DNA of 64,000 nucleotides from Arthrinium phaeospermum (taxonomy: Eukaryota > Ascomycota > Sordariomycetes > Amphisphaeriales > Apiosporaceae): assembly GCA_006503535.1 (NCBI GenBank), contig QYRS01000012.1, positions 1,550,001-1,614,000 on the forward strand, written 5' to 3'. Numbering within the stretch: the stretch's first letter is position 1; each line of letters opens with the position of its first letter. A program made the position numbers and the translations under genes. The notes under the pieces were generated by a model. It did no database searches. It had not been told where the DNA came from and saw nothing but the letters and a program-made list of their open reading frames with translations. Of the stretch, positions 1 through 11,600 are shown piece by piece.

Positions 1-823
1 CGAGGTCGAGCGGGTGGTGCGAAGAGGCCGTGTAAGTGGGCTCTTTGACCAATCAGAGCGCACGGAGTCCCCATGGGCACAGCCCCGCCAAGCAAGCGCA
101 AGGAAAAGAAGCTGCCTGCTGAGATGACGCAAGTGCATTCCTCATGACAACGAATCAGGGCCGGAAGACGTGCTGTCAGTCGTCGAATGTCTCAAATTCC
201 AGAGCGGCGAGAGCGATTGAATGGCCGGCACCTACCTGTGCATTAGTAAGTAAGATGCACGATACTCTAGGTCAATAGGTGTGCATGCTCCATGAGGATC
301 GATTGGATGGAGGTGTTTTTTTGGTCGTTGTTGGAAGTCCAAAGAAGCGGTGGAATGACTCGTTAGGCCATCGCATGCTCGGGACTTTTTGCTGCTTCTC
401 GAAGCGTTCTAAGCGCAGGCTAAGCAGAAAGTAAGCCTTACTCACAAGGACATGGCTAGTAATCTGTTGTCGATTGATTGATTGATCGATCCACTGCAGC
501 CGGAAACTCACGATGTACATACTTAGACGACGGGTTTGACACATTGTGGGCGAGCGAGCCTTGGCAGGCGTGCACCTGCTGTGATCCCATCGGAGCTGTG
601 TACACAAATCGAGCGAACGGGTCCCGGGCATCGGCAGCATACTTACTCGCACGCGTATAGTGGTACGTAGGGTCCAAGAGTTGATGGAGGCGACACGAGG
701 TCCGGTGCCTGCGCTCCGTCCGCCCGATCCGACGGATCAGGCAACTCAAGTATCCTCAAGTATTTGCCAAGTACGGTAGCAACGCGCAACACAAACACAC
801 CGACTCGCAATAACGGTGCTGAT

Positions 824-846
824 GCTGCTGCTGCTGCTGCTGCTGC
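824..846. repeat. (GCT)n trinucleotide microsatellite
   Basis: Seven to eight uninterrupted GCT units follow one GCT-GAT. No surrounding reading frame looks coding, so this is probably a simple intergenic repeat. Confidence 0.8.
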
Positions 847-3800
847 GTCTTGTGCTTCCAGAGACAATAGATATTGAGACCGGCGCCGGGCTTCTAGCCG
901 GACCCCCACCGCATACAATGCATGCATGCATGCATCGTTAATGGCCGGTAGTAATAGTACACATAATGTAGTGCATATAGAATTCAATGTTGGTGGAGAT
1001 GAGTTGTGTGCTGCCCAACTCCAACTGGCCGTTGGTGGGTTCACCGCTTCTGGTGCTCCCTGAGAAGTGCATCTTTGACGTTACGCGGTGTAGTAAGGAA
1101 ATGAGATTGAATCCTTCTCCGCAAAGGAGTCATCCCATTTCTGATCCATCGAGCCTTTTCTTGGCTGATGCTGATGCTGATGATGATGTGCAGTCGCATC
1201 GCGGCCCGCTCTGGGATGTGGACTATGTAGACAAAGGCGCAATTGTCAACGAGTAGCCCGAAAGTACCCTTTATGATTTGCAAGGGCTCCCCTCCTTGGA
1301 TGGCTGATGCGGTGCGGAGGGATGGACCTTGATAGGCGGATCGGCAGCTGGGCCGCAAAGTGGTTTCGCTACCATTCAATACGGTAGAGGAAGGAGCTTC
1401 ACCCCGTTGCAAGACACCTCAAGCTAACACTAATTGCCCTTGCCGCGGGAGGGCAATATTGGACGACGCCGATGATGGCATCGTACTACTACCTACTTGC
1501 TTACCTACTTGATCGTGGTAGTGCATCCATGATTGACACATGAGACGAGACACGTACCTTACAGATGTCGTCGGGTGGTTGGGGAGGAAACCAAGGAAGC
1601 CAGGGGCGGGAGAACAGGGTTTCGCTCAAAGAGGAAGATGATGAAATGATTTACATACATTCGCAAGTGCTGGCGCAGATCTCGCCTTTACCGCAGTTTC
1701 CAATGCTTCATGCACGAGATTCTGCATTGGGAATTGGGTTTGAAGTACGGAGTATGGGCCAGTAGAGAGGAAGGGGTGAAAAACGGACAACGAATCAATC
1801 ACTTGATAGAAGGGCCAAGAAGAAGCAAAAAACAACTGCCAATAGAGGGCCAACATTGAAAGTCTGCAATGACGCATCCGCACTAGTGAGACGCACGCAT
1901 TGCATAGTAAGTGTATGCCGAGGCAGGCGGAGGCAAGACCGTTAAAAGCAACGCCAGCAGGAATGGGAAGCAGCAGAAGAAGAAAAAACAGGCCTTGGGT
2001 GGCCTGCAGCATCTTGCATTGCTGATGCAGTAGCGAACTCAATCATTGGCTGTCGTCCCATCGACTTTCTGGTTTTTCGGCCGACATAAGGTTAACTCAG
2101 TAGCGCCGAATGCGATGCTGCAAGTCTGCCAAAAAGGCTCCAATGCAACGGCGGGGCCGGCTTGCCGAGGGTCTTCACTTTTTCTTTCTTGTTTAGTAAA
2201 TGGAGTGATGGCCAATACCCTGATCGGAAGGAACACTGATCGACACGACGGACGGCACGGGCGCGACGGCGATAGCGATGGTGCTACCCATAGATGCTCT
2301 ATCAGGCAAGTAGCATGCATGCGCATACGCAGTCTGTATGGCATGTTACCCTGCAACCTGCTTCTTCATGACTTGGGCAATCTGTATAATTAGAAACCCG
2401 TGACGATGATTGACTTGACTGACTGCTGGGCATGGAAGTATTGACGATGAACCTTAAAGAGGAAGGATTGGATTCCCCTGCCTTCTGTTTTCTCACACAC
2501 TCTTTCCAGGTGTTACAGATTGATTGATTGCGGCGTCGAACAGCGGCTTCGGCGGACACGCCGGAAATAATGGGGAAGCACAAGGACGAATGAACCTGGA
2601 GTTATGCCGTTGGGCTGAAGCAGTCCCCATCCGAACTGACTCATGCTACTAGCAGTGGTAAGTCGAGGAAACAAATAGATTGCGCGCGCGCCTCTACGCA
2701 GTAATACGTGCACACTGCTTAGTCGGTACTATTAGCTGGGGTCAGTCGGTAAGTATTGAAAGTAAGTTAGATGTATGTATATCCGGAGTATGCTTATCTC
2801 CCATGGATCAATACTAGTAAGTAGCCCGGACTATTTTCGATCCCGAGGTCAGATCATCTTCACCTTGAACGGTGTTTGCGTGAATCGGGCTGGACATCGT
2901 GATAATTCTTGATGACCCAGCCCAGACCCCCCGTAACCTAACCCCCCCTGCGCTCCAGGGCCGCCCAGAATCCTCTAGGCCCCCAGTGCCCAGCCCGTCA
3001 TCCGCCTTCATTAGGTCAGCAGGTCAGCCACCGCAAACAACATGAGGACGGGAAATCCATATCCCTAACACTGGGACTTACTCGTTGCTCATTTCACTTG
3101 ACCGGAAACACAAACAGCAAGCAATCAATAAATGCATGTGCCTACCTACATAGACAAAGCAAGATGCGTCAGCAGCAAAAATAACCCGAGCATTGCCTGA
3201 ACCAGCAAACAATAGATGGATCGCTATGCCGTTGGTTCTTGATATCGACACTACTGAGCCAAACCTTACTTACCTAGTGGCCCAAAGTCCAACCCCCTGT
3301 CCCGTACATGGACCCCGAAAACGATACATACCTATCGTCCCGAAGGTGAACAAGACCGAACGCCTCTCCAATTAGACGATCTGACATGCATTGCATACAC
3401 ATCTCACCAACGGCAAACACACACCCCTTTTCTCGATATTAATCGTCCATTTTGGAAGAGGTTCCTGAAACCGCTGTACATACACTGCGCCATCGCACCA
3501 CCGACTTCAAGAAGTCATATCAGCGCATACATACATGCATGGTAGCTGCACCCGATAATGTTCGGTTCCCCCATTGAGAAGACTCCTCCAGCCTCCCCAC
3601 CAGTATACCCCAAATAGTAATGCAAGCACGGAGTACGCAAGTAAATATAGTAGTAATACAAAACCTGCTTATGTTTCTTCTCCATATACGACGACGAAGA
3701 ACAGCCAGGTTTCCTTGATTTGATGCATGCTAAGTCCGAGTCCGAGAAGGGGAATTGGTGGGGTTACCTTGCGCCGCCCGCTCAGGGGGATGACGTTTTT

Positions 3801-3871
3801 GGGAGGCGATGCAGCATCCCGCAAACTGAAGTGCAACCTCGGGGGCCGTGATCTATTTTCGTGTCACCTCA

Positions 3872-3893
3872 CCCCCCCCCCCCCCCCCCCCCC
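3872..3893. repeat. Poly-C homopolymer of 22 bases, followed by A6
   Basis: An uninterrupted run of 22 C is followed directly by six A. It lies in a gene-free stretch. Runs of this kind are unstable in replication and hard to sequence, so the exact length is uncertain. Confidence 0.85.
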
Positions 3894-4139
3894 AAAAAAC
3901 AAGGATTGCCTACCTTACAGTTGCGTTTCTCTTTTCAAGCATCTTCGGGTCGCCTTGTACGTATGCAGCAGGGTATGGTCAAGAGAAAATATTATTAACA
4001 CAATGCGGGGGACCAACCAGAGCGGTAGGCCCCCCAACCTGTATTGAGTAATGGTCAAATGAATCATGTTCAGGGTCCAAAGCCCAATGTGCCATGTTCA
4101 CCTGCCATCAAGGCTAACGACTATGCAATAGTAGTAAAG

Positions 4140-4162
4140 GTAATAGTAGTAGTAGTAGTAGT
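4140..4162. repeat. (TAG)n trinucleotide microsatellite
   Basis: About seven AGT/TAG units occur in a row, preceded by imperfect units from about 4129. The sequence is intergenic. Confidence 0.75.
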
Positions 4163-4501
4163 ACCATCTCATGAATTCCGTATCCTAGGTAACTAGGTAG
4201 CAGTAACCTCCATGACTTCGTTCCCTCCGTCAACTCCTCCCTCAAGCCTGTAAGTGGCTTGAATATATCCTAGTCCCCTAATGCCCGGGAGACACCCTTC
4301 CAGATGCAACCTGTAGATTATATCCTAACCAATTCCAAAAAGCCAGAAACCATTATGCGCCTAAGAGGTATCAATGATGAGGTGTCTGCTCTAGACACCC
4401 CTCTAAGAAAGTATATCGCTCTTCTTTTACCCTCGGAAACCTCTCCCGTAAACTCCATGCTAGTGATAAAAGAGAAAGAAAAATGCCAGATGAATGCGCC
4501 C

Positions 4502-5644
4502 CTATGCTGTAACGCCGTTGTCGAAGAATCGTGACCACATGCCCCGGCCCGTCTTGGCCCGCTTCGTTTTGCTGTGCCCGTCCTGGAGTTCTCGGAGCTG
4601 CTCCGGGCTGATCTCGTAGGGCAGTCGCGCCTTGCCGTCTTTCCTGTAGTGCATGCCTGCAGCCGGCTGAGGCATATCCAGAACGACCTCGACGGGCGAC
4701 TCGTAGAGGTCACCACCTTCGGGGTAAACATAGGGCTCCTCCAGATCCGAGAGGGGCGTGCTCGACCGCGAGTGCTGTCGCGAAGAGATGGACGAGGCGT
4801 AGGAACTGCTCGAGCTGCCTGTGCTGTACACAAGGCTCGGGGGCGTCGAGGGATCCTGCACGAGGCGCACTAACTCGGGTGCCGGCGCGGCCACGGTCCT
4901 CGACCTCGAGTTGCCTCGGGAAGAAGGTGGCGAGGGGTACCGGGTCGCGGCAGCCCACCGCTCGGCCTCCTGCTGCTTGCGCACCGCCTCCTCCATCTTG
5001 CGTTGCATGCGGCGCACGTGCTTAGCATCAACCTCGGCGCGGATGGGTGCCAGGAAGGGATCCAGCTCGCGGTAAAGATCCTCCTCCGTGATCCGCAGTT
5101 CCCAGTCCAGCAAGTACAGCAGTTGCTTCTCCATCAGGTTGACCTCAGTCCGGCTGAAACCAAAGCTGTAGCCCTCACTGTGGATGGCGCTGTAGTTGGC
5201 CCAGTGCTTGTTCTTGGGCGAGCTGTCATTCAGGTACTTGGCTGCGAGGATGAGCGCTGCGAGGAAAATGCGGTGCGTGGTGCAGCGCAGGCCCTTGGCC
5301 ATGGGTTGCAGCCGCGACTTTAACCTGTTGAGGTAGACCAAAGTGGACATCAAAGTAGGCACCTGGACGTTGGATGAGACAACCAGCTGCGTGATGAACT
5401 TCTCCAGTGTGGGTAGGCCCGCATCGTGGCACGGGATGGCCTTGGGCGAGGGCGTCCTAGGCGGAGTGGCGAGTTGCGTCCTGTTCAGAGCCGGCGGCGG
5501 CATCATGTTGGGGTCGCATTGTATGACACTGTAGGCGGCGTCGGCCAAGTAGGAGATCATGGTGTTGCTCACGGGCTGGTAGACAAACCGCTCCAGGGCC
5601 TCGGCGTTAAGCTCCTCCATAGTCAAGCCTGATATCGACGCCAT
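4502..5644 (-). CDS. pclA-like: Pho85-type G1 cyclin, Pcl1/Pcl2-like (PclA-like)
   Basis: This intronless gene encodes 380 residues. The cyclin box spans about residues 77-185. It contains the KYLND motif (136-140) followed by an SSPKNKHW block, and the helix MEKQLLYLLDW (171-181); both are hallmarks of the Pcl1/2/9 branch of Pho85 cyclins. Members bind a Pho85/PhoA-type CDK and act in G1 progression, polarity and, in Aspergillus, sporulation. A basic coiled segment (about 205-232) and a Ser-rich tail follow, as is usual for the branch. The start is the first ATG of the frame; the same frame stays open for 49 codons upstream without an ATG. The nearest recognised gene on the 5' side is almost 16 kb away, leaving room for a large promoter and leader. 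The family is clear; the exact orthologue name is inferred. Confidence 0.9.
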   Translation of the reverse strand: MASISGLTMEELNAEALERFVYQPVSNTMISYLADAAYSVIQCDPNMMPPPALNRTQLATPPRTPSPKAIPCHDAGLPTLEKFITQLVVSSNVQVPTLMSTLVYLNRLKSRLQPMAKGLRCTTHRIFLAALILAAKYLNDSSPKNKHWANYSAIHSEGYSFGFSRTEVNLMEKQLLYLLDWELRITEEDLYRELDPFLAPIRAEVDAKHVRRMQRKMEEAVRKQQEAERWAAATRYPSPPSSRGNSRSRTVAAPAPELVRLVQDPSTPPSLVYSTGSSSSSYASSISSRQHSRSSTPLSDLEEPYVYPEGGDLYESPVEVVLDMPQPAAGMHYRKDGKARLPYEISPEQLRELQDGHSKTKRAKTGRGMWSRFFDNGVTA

Positions 5645-8600
5645 GGTGATGAGTGTGTTGTTTGGGTAAGACTGCAAAAGCAGGTGAGGTTGGAATGCGT
5701 CGATGAGTTTGTTGTGTAAGTAAGCAGGAGCGCCGACAAGGGGTAGGCCTGCTTTATGTGTGTTGGTTGTCCAGAGGTATGGATGCAACAAGAATGCTCA
5801 AGACGGAACAAGAGAGACCGAAAGGAGCAAGTCCGGGGAAGTGAGACTGGGAGAGCTATCGGTATTATAATGAATGAACCAACAGCAAGCAAATATGTGT
5901 GTGTGGGTGGTTGTGTGAGGTTGGTGTGGTCTTATGAGAGCGTAGTAAGGAGTGGATGATATGTATCACGCGGCGAGGGGCCTGTACTCATATGCGACTA
6001 GCAACTAGCAGTAGCAGTGGGCACGGGACTGGGGCTGCGAAGAGACAGCTCTCAGTTACAAGACAGGAATGCGGATGCCAGAAGAGACCAAGTAATCCCC
6101 GCTATAAGACCCGCTGGCTTGGCCACGAGGGGGAGGATAAGGAATTATAAGAGACGCAGGAGAGGAAAAAATAAAGTGAGCCAGAAAGTATCTTAGAAGA
6201 TACGTGGTACGGTGACGCCAGTCAGGACGAGGCTGAGCCGAAGGACTGAGCTAGGATGTTGGTGGGATGGGAGTTGATCGACACGAAGTGCCTGGGCTGG
6301 GCTGGACCCAGAGAGTCGCAGTGGGAATGCGAGGTTGAGGTGTGGGCTGTGGGGTCGCCTTTAGGCGGTGGGCGATGGCGCACGACAGGGGGGGTTGAAG
6401 GTACCCGTGAGGTACTCTGGTTGCGCAGGGGCTTCCTGGGCGTAGGGGGGAGCTGCGTCAGTTGGTCAGTCAGGCCCGGGATTGTCCGACAAGGGTGTCT
6501 CAGAAGGCCCATCTTGGGTGGCAGGTGAGGGTGAAGGAACAAGTATCAACCCGCCTCCTCAGTAAGAAACGGTACCTGATCTCTGCCCTCTGCCGCACAC
6601 ACATAACGATGGTCGGTGCGTAATGAGTTGACTGATTGATTGACTTACCAAGAGAAAAGTGACAAGCGCCTATTGAACTCAGTTTGAATGAATGGCAATG
6701 TGGGTTGGCTGAGTGCCGTAGGGCCGTGTGCCGTGACAAGCTGTGGCTTGGGTGTAGTAATCAAAGGGGAGCGACAGGTAATCACCCCCAGAGAGCGAGA
6801 GAATTCAATAGCAAAAGATTGGCTGGTCGTATCAAGGGCCCGGATGACGTGGGGTCGGTCGGGTCGCTGAGGCTACCGTAGTAGTATGCAAAAGTAATAA
6901 TCAGAGGTGGCGGGAAGTTGCAAGTGAGTGCGACGATTTCAAGATTAATCCAGAACACCGAATGTCGCAGTCAATTTGATAGGAATCGTCAAGAAAGGAA
7001 CCCGAAGCCAGCGGAAATGCCTTTTCTTTGCTTGATTGCTGTTTTAGCTGCCGATGCGTAGCACGATGCCTGAATCAGCGGGTTCGATGAAGAGATGAAA
7101 TATCCGAGCCTCTGTCGTCGGTTCTCTCGGCGTGGTGGGAGCCACAAGTAGCCGTCCAAGTTAGTTGCCAGTGGCACCGAGCTTGGAGCTTTTTGGGAGG
7201 GGGAGGCGGAGTCGGTAAGCCCAACAACGAAACCAAAATCTTGGTCGGGGGTCCAGATAATGGCGAAAGAACGCGCAACAAGTCTTCGTATCAAGCGACG
7301 TCAGAAGAAACAGCACAGCCAAGCTTGTCTGATGCCTGGTCGACGAGATGAGGGAATGCTCGTTTCCGCGTGACGGGATGCGGGTTTGCGGGTTGCGTGG
7401 GACCGTTCCGAAAAGTGCACAGCCTTGGGAGAGATATAAGAGCTCTGGCGATCTGCCTTGCAAACAGGTTCCTGGGCTGTGTACGAGATATGTATATTGC
7501 CTCGGTGTTGACCTTGCAGACACCAAAAAGTTTCCAAATGTTCGTCAAGAAGAGGGCAACAAAGGGCGCCTTGGAAGGTATGCGGGAATTGATAATTAGA
7601 TTTCGGGTTGAGACTGGCCTGAGTCTGTGCAAGTTGGAATAAGGGAAAGTATCGATTCGAATCGTGGTCTCGTAATCGAGTCGGGGCGGAGAGGGGTCGA
7701 ATGTTTCGTGTTCGTAGCTCCACGCAGTGGCAGTCAAGCAGTTCAGGGAGGTGCAAAAAAGAGAGGAGGCGTCTTCTAGACTTGAGATGAGAGCTCCCTT
7801 TGGATGAGGAAAGAAAAGAAGCTGAAACAAAACACTTCTTCTCACTTGGAATAGTAGTCACTAGTTTGGCAAGAGGAAGGGACAGAATATTGGCGTTGAG
7901 GAATTGGAAACGTCTGGATCTCATATAGTTTCGACTTGTTCACAAGCCCTGCGATACTGGATACTACTGGAGACGACCAGGGAGGCATGAAGATCCAACC
8001 GATATGCTATTTGGAGAACTCCTTCGGCGGCCTGTCTCCAGGGCCATCGGTCCCGCTCAGACCATTGGGCGCGAGATGTCCTCTGGCTCACCAGAAAACA
8101 AACTACAGACTACAAGAGCGCGCTGTTCGTGCTTTTCCGGCAGGGCCCCTGACCAGACGCCCCCCAGAAGGCCGGCGTTACCACGATTTGAATGGCTGAC
8201 AACTGCATTTTGCCGACCAAGCCCGGCCATGGCGCCGCATAATCCCTTAGATGAATGGGTGAGCGCGACGGACGGTCGGTTGCGCTGCGCATGAATCATT
8301 GGCTGGTGTGGTTCGAAGGCAGCGAGACTTGAAACAAGCGAGTAGGGGGCATGCGTTTTGGCCAAGCGTGGTGTGCGGGCGAGGTTACCTCCAAGGTCCT
8401 GACTTACCGAGAGCCTTGGAACTTAACCTACATGACAAGTTAGAGCGCCCGGTAGGCTAATGGCGAATTAGACGTGCGCATCCCAGCGGGACGAGGTAGC
8501 CTGTGGCTGAAGCTGGGAGCCGGCGCGCAGGGGGCTTACATACATGCCTTAGTTGGTAGCTGGCCGTCCCTCCCGGCCAATCAGACCACGCCAACAGGCA

Positions 8601-11600
8601 CAGCGTCAACCTCGCGGGAGGATTGAAACAGGGACGTACATCGAATGACAGCGCGCGTAGCCCTGTGGACTGGAACTGGCCCTGCTGATGGATCGAGGTG
8701 CAGAATGCAGGTACGTGAATGGCCGGCGTGGGTTCAGAGAGAAACAATCAACATGGACGATGGATAAGCAGTGGCAACCTGATGCGCCAGCCCTTTCGTG
8801 GCATCAGCCCATCATCATCATCAATCCGATCGGCTTGCAAAAGACTGCCTGCAGGGCCCTGTGAGTGGCGTGGGCGCCGGCCAGCCACGAGAAAGCCAAA
8901 CACACCAAAACGCAGGAATGTTTAGGGCCTCGCGCGCATGGTCGTCTTAACCGGCCCTCGCTACTCGCCCTTCATCAAACCCCTCTCATCAATAGCTAGG
9001 TATTGCCAGTGTATGGAGTTTGTACGGATAGGTAACAAGGCATTACGGTGCAAAGTTCAAAATTCGGCATGTAACCCCACCCCGCCCATGGTTTGTGGCA
9101 GATGCGTGGGTCGTCCAATGACCCAGCCAGGCACCAGGCCCTTTGGACTTGCACAAGGGTTAGGGAGGGTTATGCGTGTGACCCGTTGAAACGAAACGTC
9201 TGAACCATCGAGCCATCGTGTTTTTTCATTTCATTATCGTGTTGGTTCATGGCCTCCTCCAATTTTCCTGTCCACTCTGATCGTGACTGATGGGTGCTTG
9301 GACGCGGGACAGGCACCAAAATGCCACCTCGAGGTCGTATTCACCATATTGACAGGGCATTGTGCAGCGGAAACGTCCCCATCGGCCTCTGCAAAATTCT
9401 GGTCGAACAGGCGGTCGCGGCAACTCGGCTCGAGGTCGGCACGTCGGGGCCTACAATCGCCCAATACCATCGCAGCTCAATCATCCTGCTAATAAGCTGC
9501 TCATGAGAGATGCAGATACGAGATCGATGATCAAATCGACCTCATAGCAACTCATTGCATCGTATCACGACCTACATGGCAGCAGTACATACAGAGCACG
9601 TTCTGTGATACCTATGCCGCGACGTGCGGTGACAAGCCCGGTTACTAAGTAATTAGCGGGCAGCTGGGTCACGGACAATGACGATGGCTCATTTGCTGGT
9701 CTATGCCAATCCAGCATTTTTTAAAGGTTGGATCTGTCACTAGGTTGGAGGTTGAAGGAGGTTGAAACGCAGTCATTTCCCTAGCACGGCGACATGTCTC
9801 TCGCTGAAAACCATTGTGTGCGCGCGTGTCTCTCAGTTCTCGAGGATTACGGCATTGAGGAAATGCCTTCGCGTGTCTTGGACCCCTGGATGGCCCGTCC
9901 GTCCGGATTCCCAAGCGTGCAGACTGAAGCCGAAAGCTAGAGGGCCATATCCCGTGTGGCTTGAGCCTTTCGTCTCCATGACTTCCCGCCAACCTTGTCA
10001 CGCTGGGCTTTTCCCCAGACAGCACCAGCCAGCGAGTCCGAGCGTCTCCTTGCCCTTGTCCCTTGCAAAGTTGCTTCCCATCTCCATTCGCATGCACATG
10101 CATCAACCATCACCATCTAAGATTTAGCGAACTGCGGCTGGAATGAGCTGGCGCATCATTTGACAGATGGTTTCTTGCCCTTTCCGGCGTACAGGGTAGC
10201 GTCAACCCTGCGCTTTGATGATCTGTCAAAAAAGCAACCATGATCTTCCTCTTTACTGCTGACGCAGCCGATGCCGAGCCTTCAAGCCAGCCCCCATCAA
10301 GCCTTTCCAACTCGGGTCTCAATCAGGCAGTTACAATTGATTGGGATAACCGATCCGGCTTCCTACGGAGTATACTACTATCATGGCCTTATGACTACCT
10401 TGGGTAGGTAATGGGCAGACCATAGCCTTGCACCAGGTACAAGCAGTATACTCTGGTCGATCAGGCATAACCGTTAGCGGTCTTCATAAAATTAGCTTCC
10501 TAGTCGAGGACCAACCCCGCCGGAAGCATTATGCGTTGTCCATGAATTGCTCCAACGTTATGCCTGTCGATCCAGCCATCGCGATAAATTCAGGCTGCTA
10601 AACAATGGGGATTCGGACCTCACCGCCCTGCCGCGCTGCTCAAGTTGAGTGCATCCCCAGATTTCTTTCCTTCCTCTGCCTTGGCCTTGCTTGGCAGGCC
10701 TGGCCGGCAGTGCTAGCCCGGGATGGACGGCTGTGATGGATGGATCCCGCGATGCCCGATGCTACCTTCCATTCTCCCAAAGGAAGGGCCGTTTTCTTGC
10801 TTTCGCTCTCATGCTGCAAGGCTGCTTGTTGGCCACGAGCGAACGAAACGGAAGCGGCGGCCACTCGGTTTAAGACGGGGCTAGCCCGATGCGGTGCCCT
10901 CTGTCTCGAGAAAGTCGGTGGAACTGGCCTGCGTACGCCGCCATTGGCCGGGCCCGCACTTCGAAACGAAACGTCCAGACCGCGCCATCCAAGGGGGGCG
11001 CCCCAATGGGCCCAATGACGATGCGCCCATCGCGAACTACCCCGCGAAATGCGATATGGCGAGAGTGGGAGGGAGGGCAAAAAAGGGGATGGGTGCGCGT
11101 TCCTGATGTGGCTGAGGGCCTCTCTGCTTTATGCGTGTCTCTGGTAAGCCCTGTATCACGACTCATTTTTGCTCACGCGCATGGTCGTACACATTGAGGC
11201 CTCTCACCACGGGGTGGGACAGAGAGCAGAAAATAAACATCGCATGGAACTTCCAAGACGAGATGGCAAGAAGCCAACTCGGGTATTCACGATGTATCTC
11301 TGCGACGTACGGATATGCAGTGAGCGCACTTCCCAACCCATGGGCTCAGCCCCCCAGTCTACTACCCTTCACATACTACGGCCTGGCAAACCGATAGCCA
11401 GCCTATTGAACAGCTGAAGTCCCCCAGTCCCTAGCATTCCTGGCGTCGCCGGCAAGCTGAATAGGTAATCTAGAGCCTATCGGACAGACCCCTATCGCCG
11501 TTGCTTTTTTGCGCTGATCTAAGACTATTCACGAACGGTTCGTTGATTTTTTGGGGCTCGACCGAACGCCTAACTAGCGAAAGAAGCTCCGGGCCATTCA

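Larger units (their letters stand above)
1..4501. other. Intergenic, no gene recognised
   Basis: I see no reading frame here with family resemblance, intron structure or convincing codon bias. The stretch holds a CTG/GCT microsatellite (about 824-846), an ATGC tetranucleotide run (about 917-934), a 22-base C tract (3872-3893) and a TAG/AGT run (about 4140-4162). It ends at the 3' end of the cyclin gene, so part of it is 3' flank of that gene. A gene with many small exons could be missed. Confidence 0.5.

Noticed and set aside
7291..7924. Two overlapping minus-strand frames (184 and 207 codons)
   Set aside because: They overlap in different frames, both have Arg/Ser/Leu-rich noise-like composition and neither has domain or splice support. 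This is probably promoter or leader of the cyclin gene.
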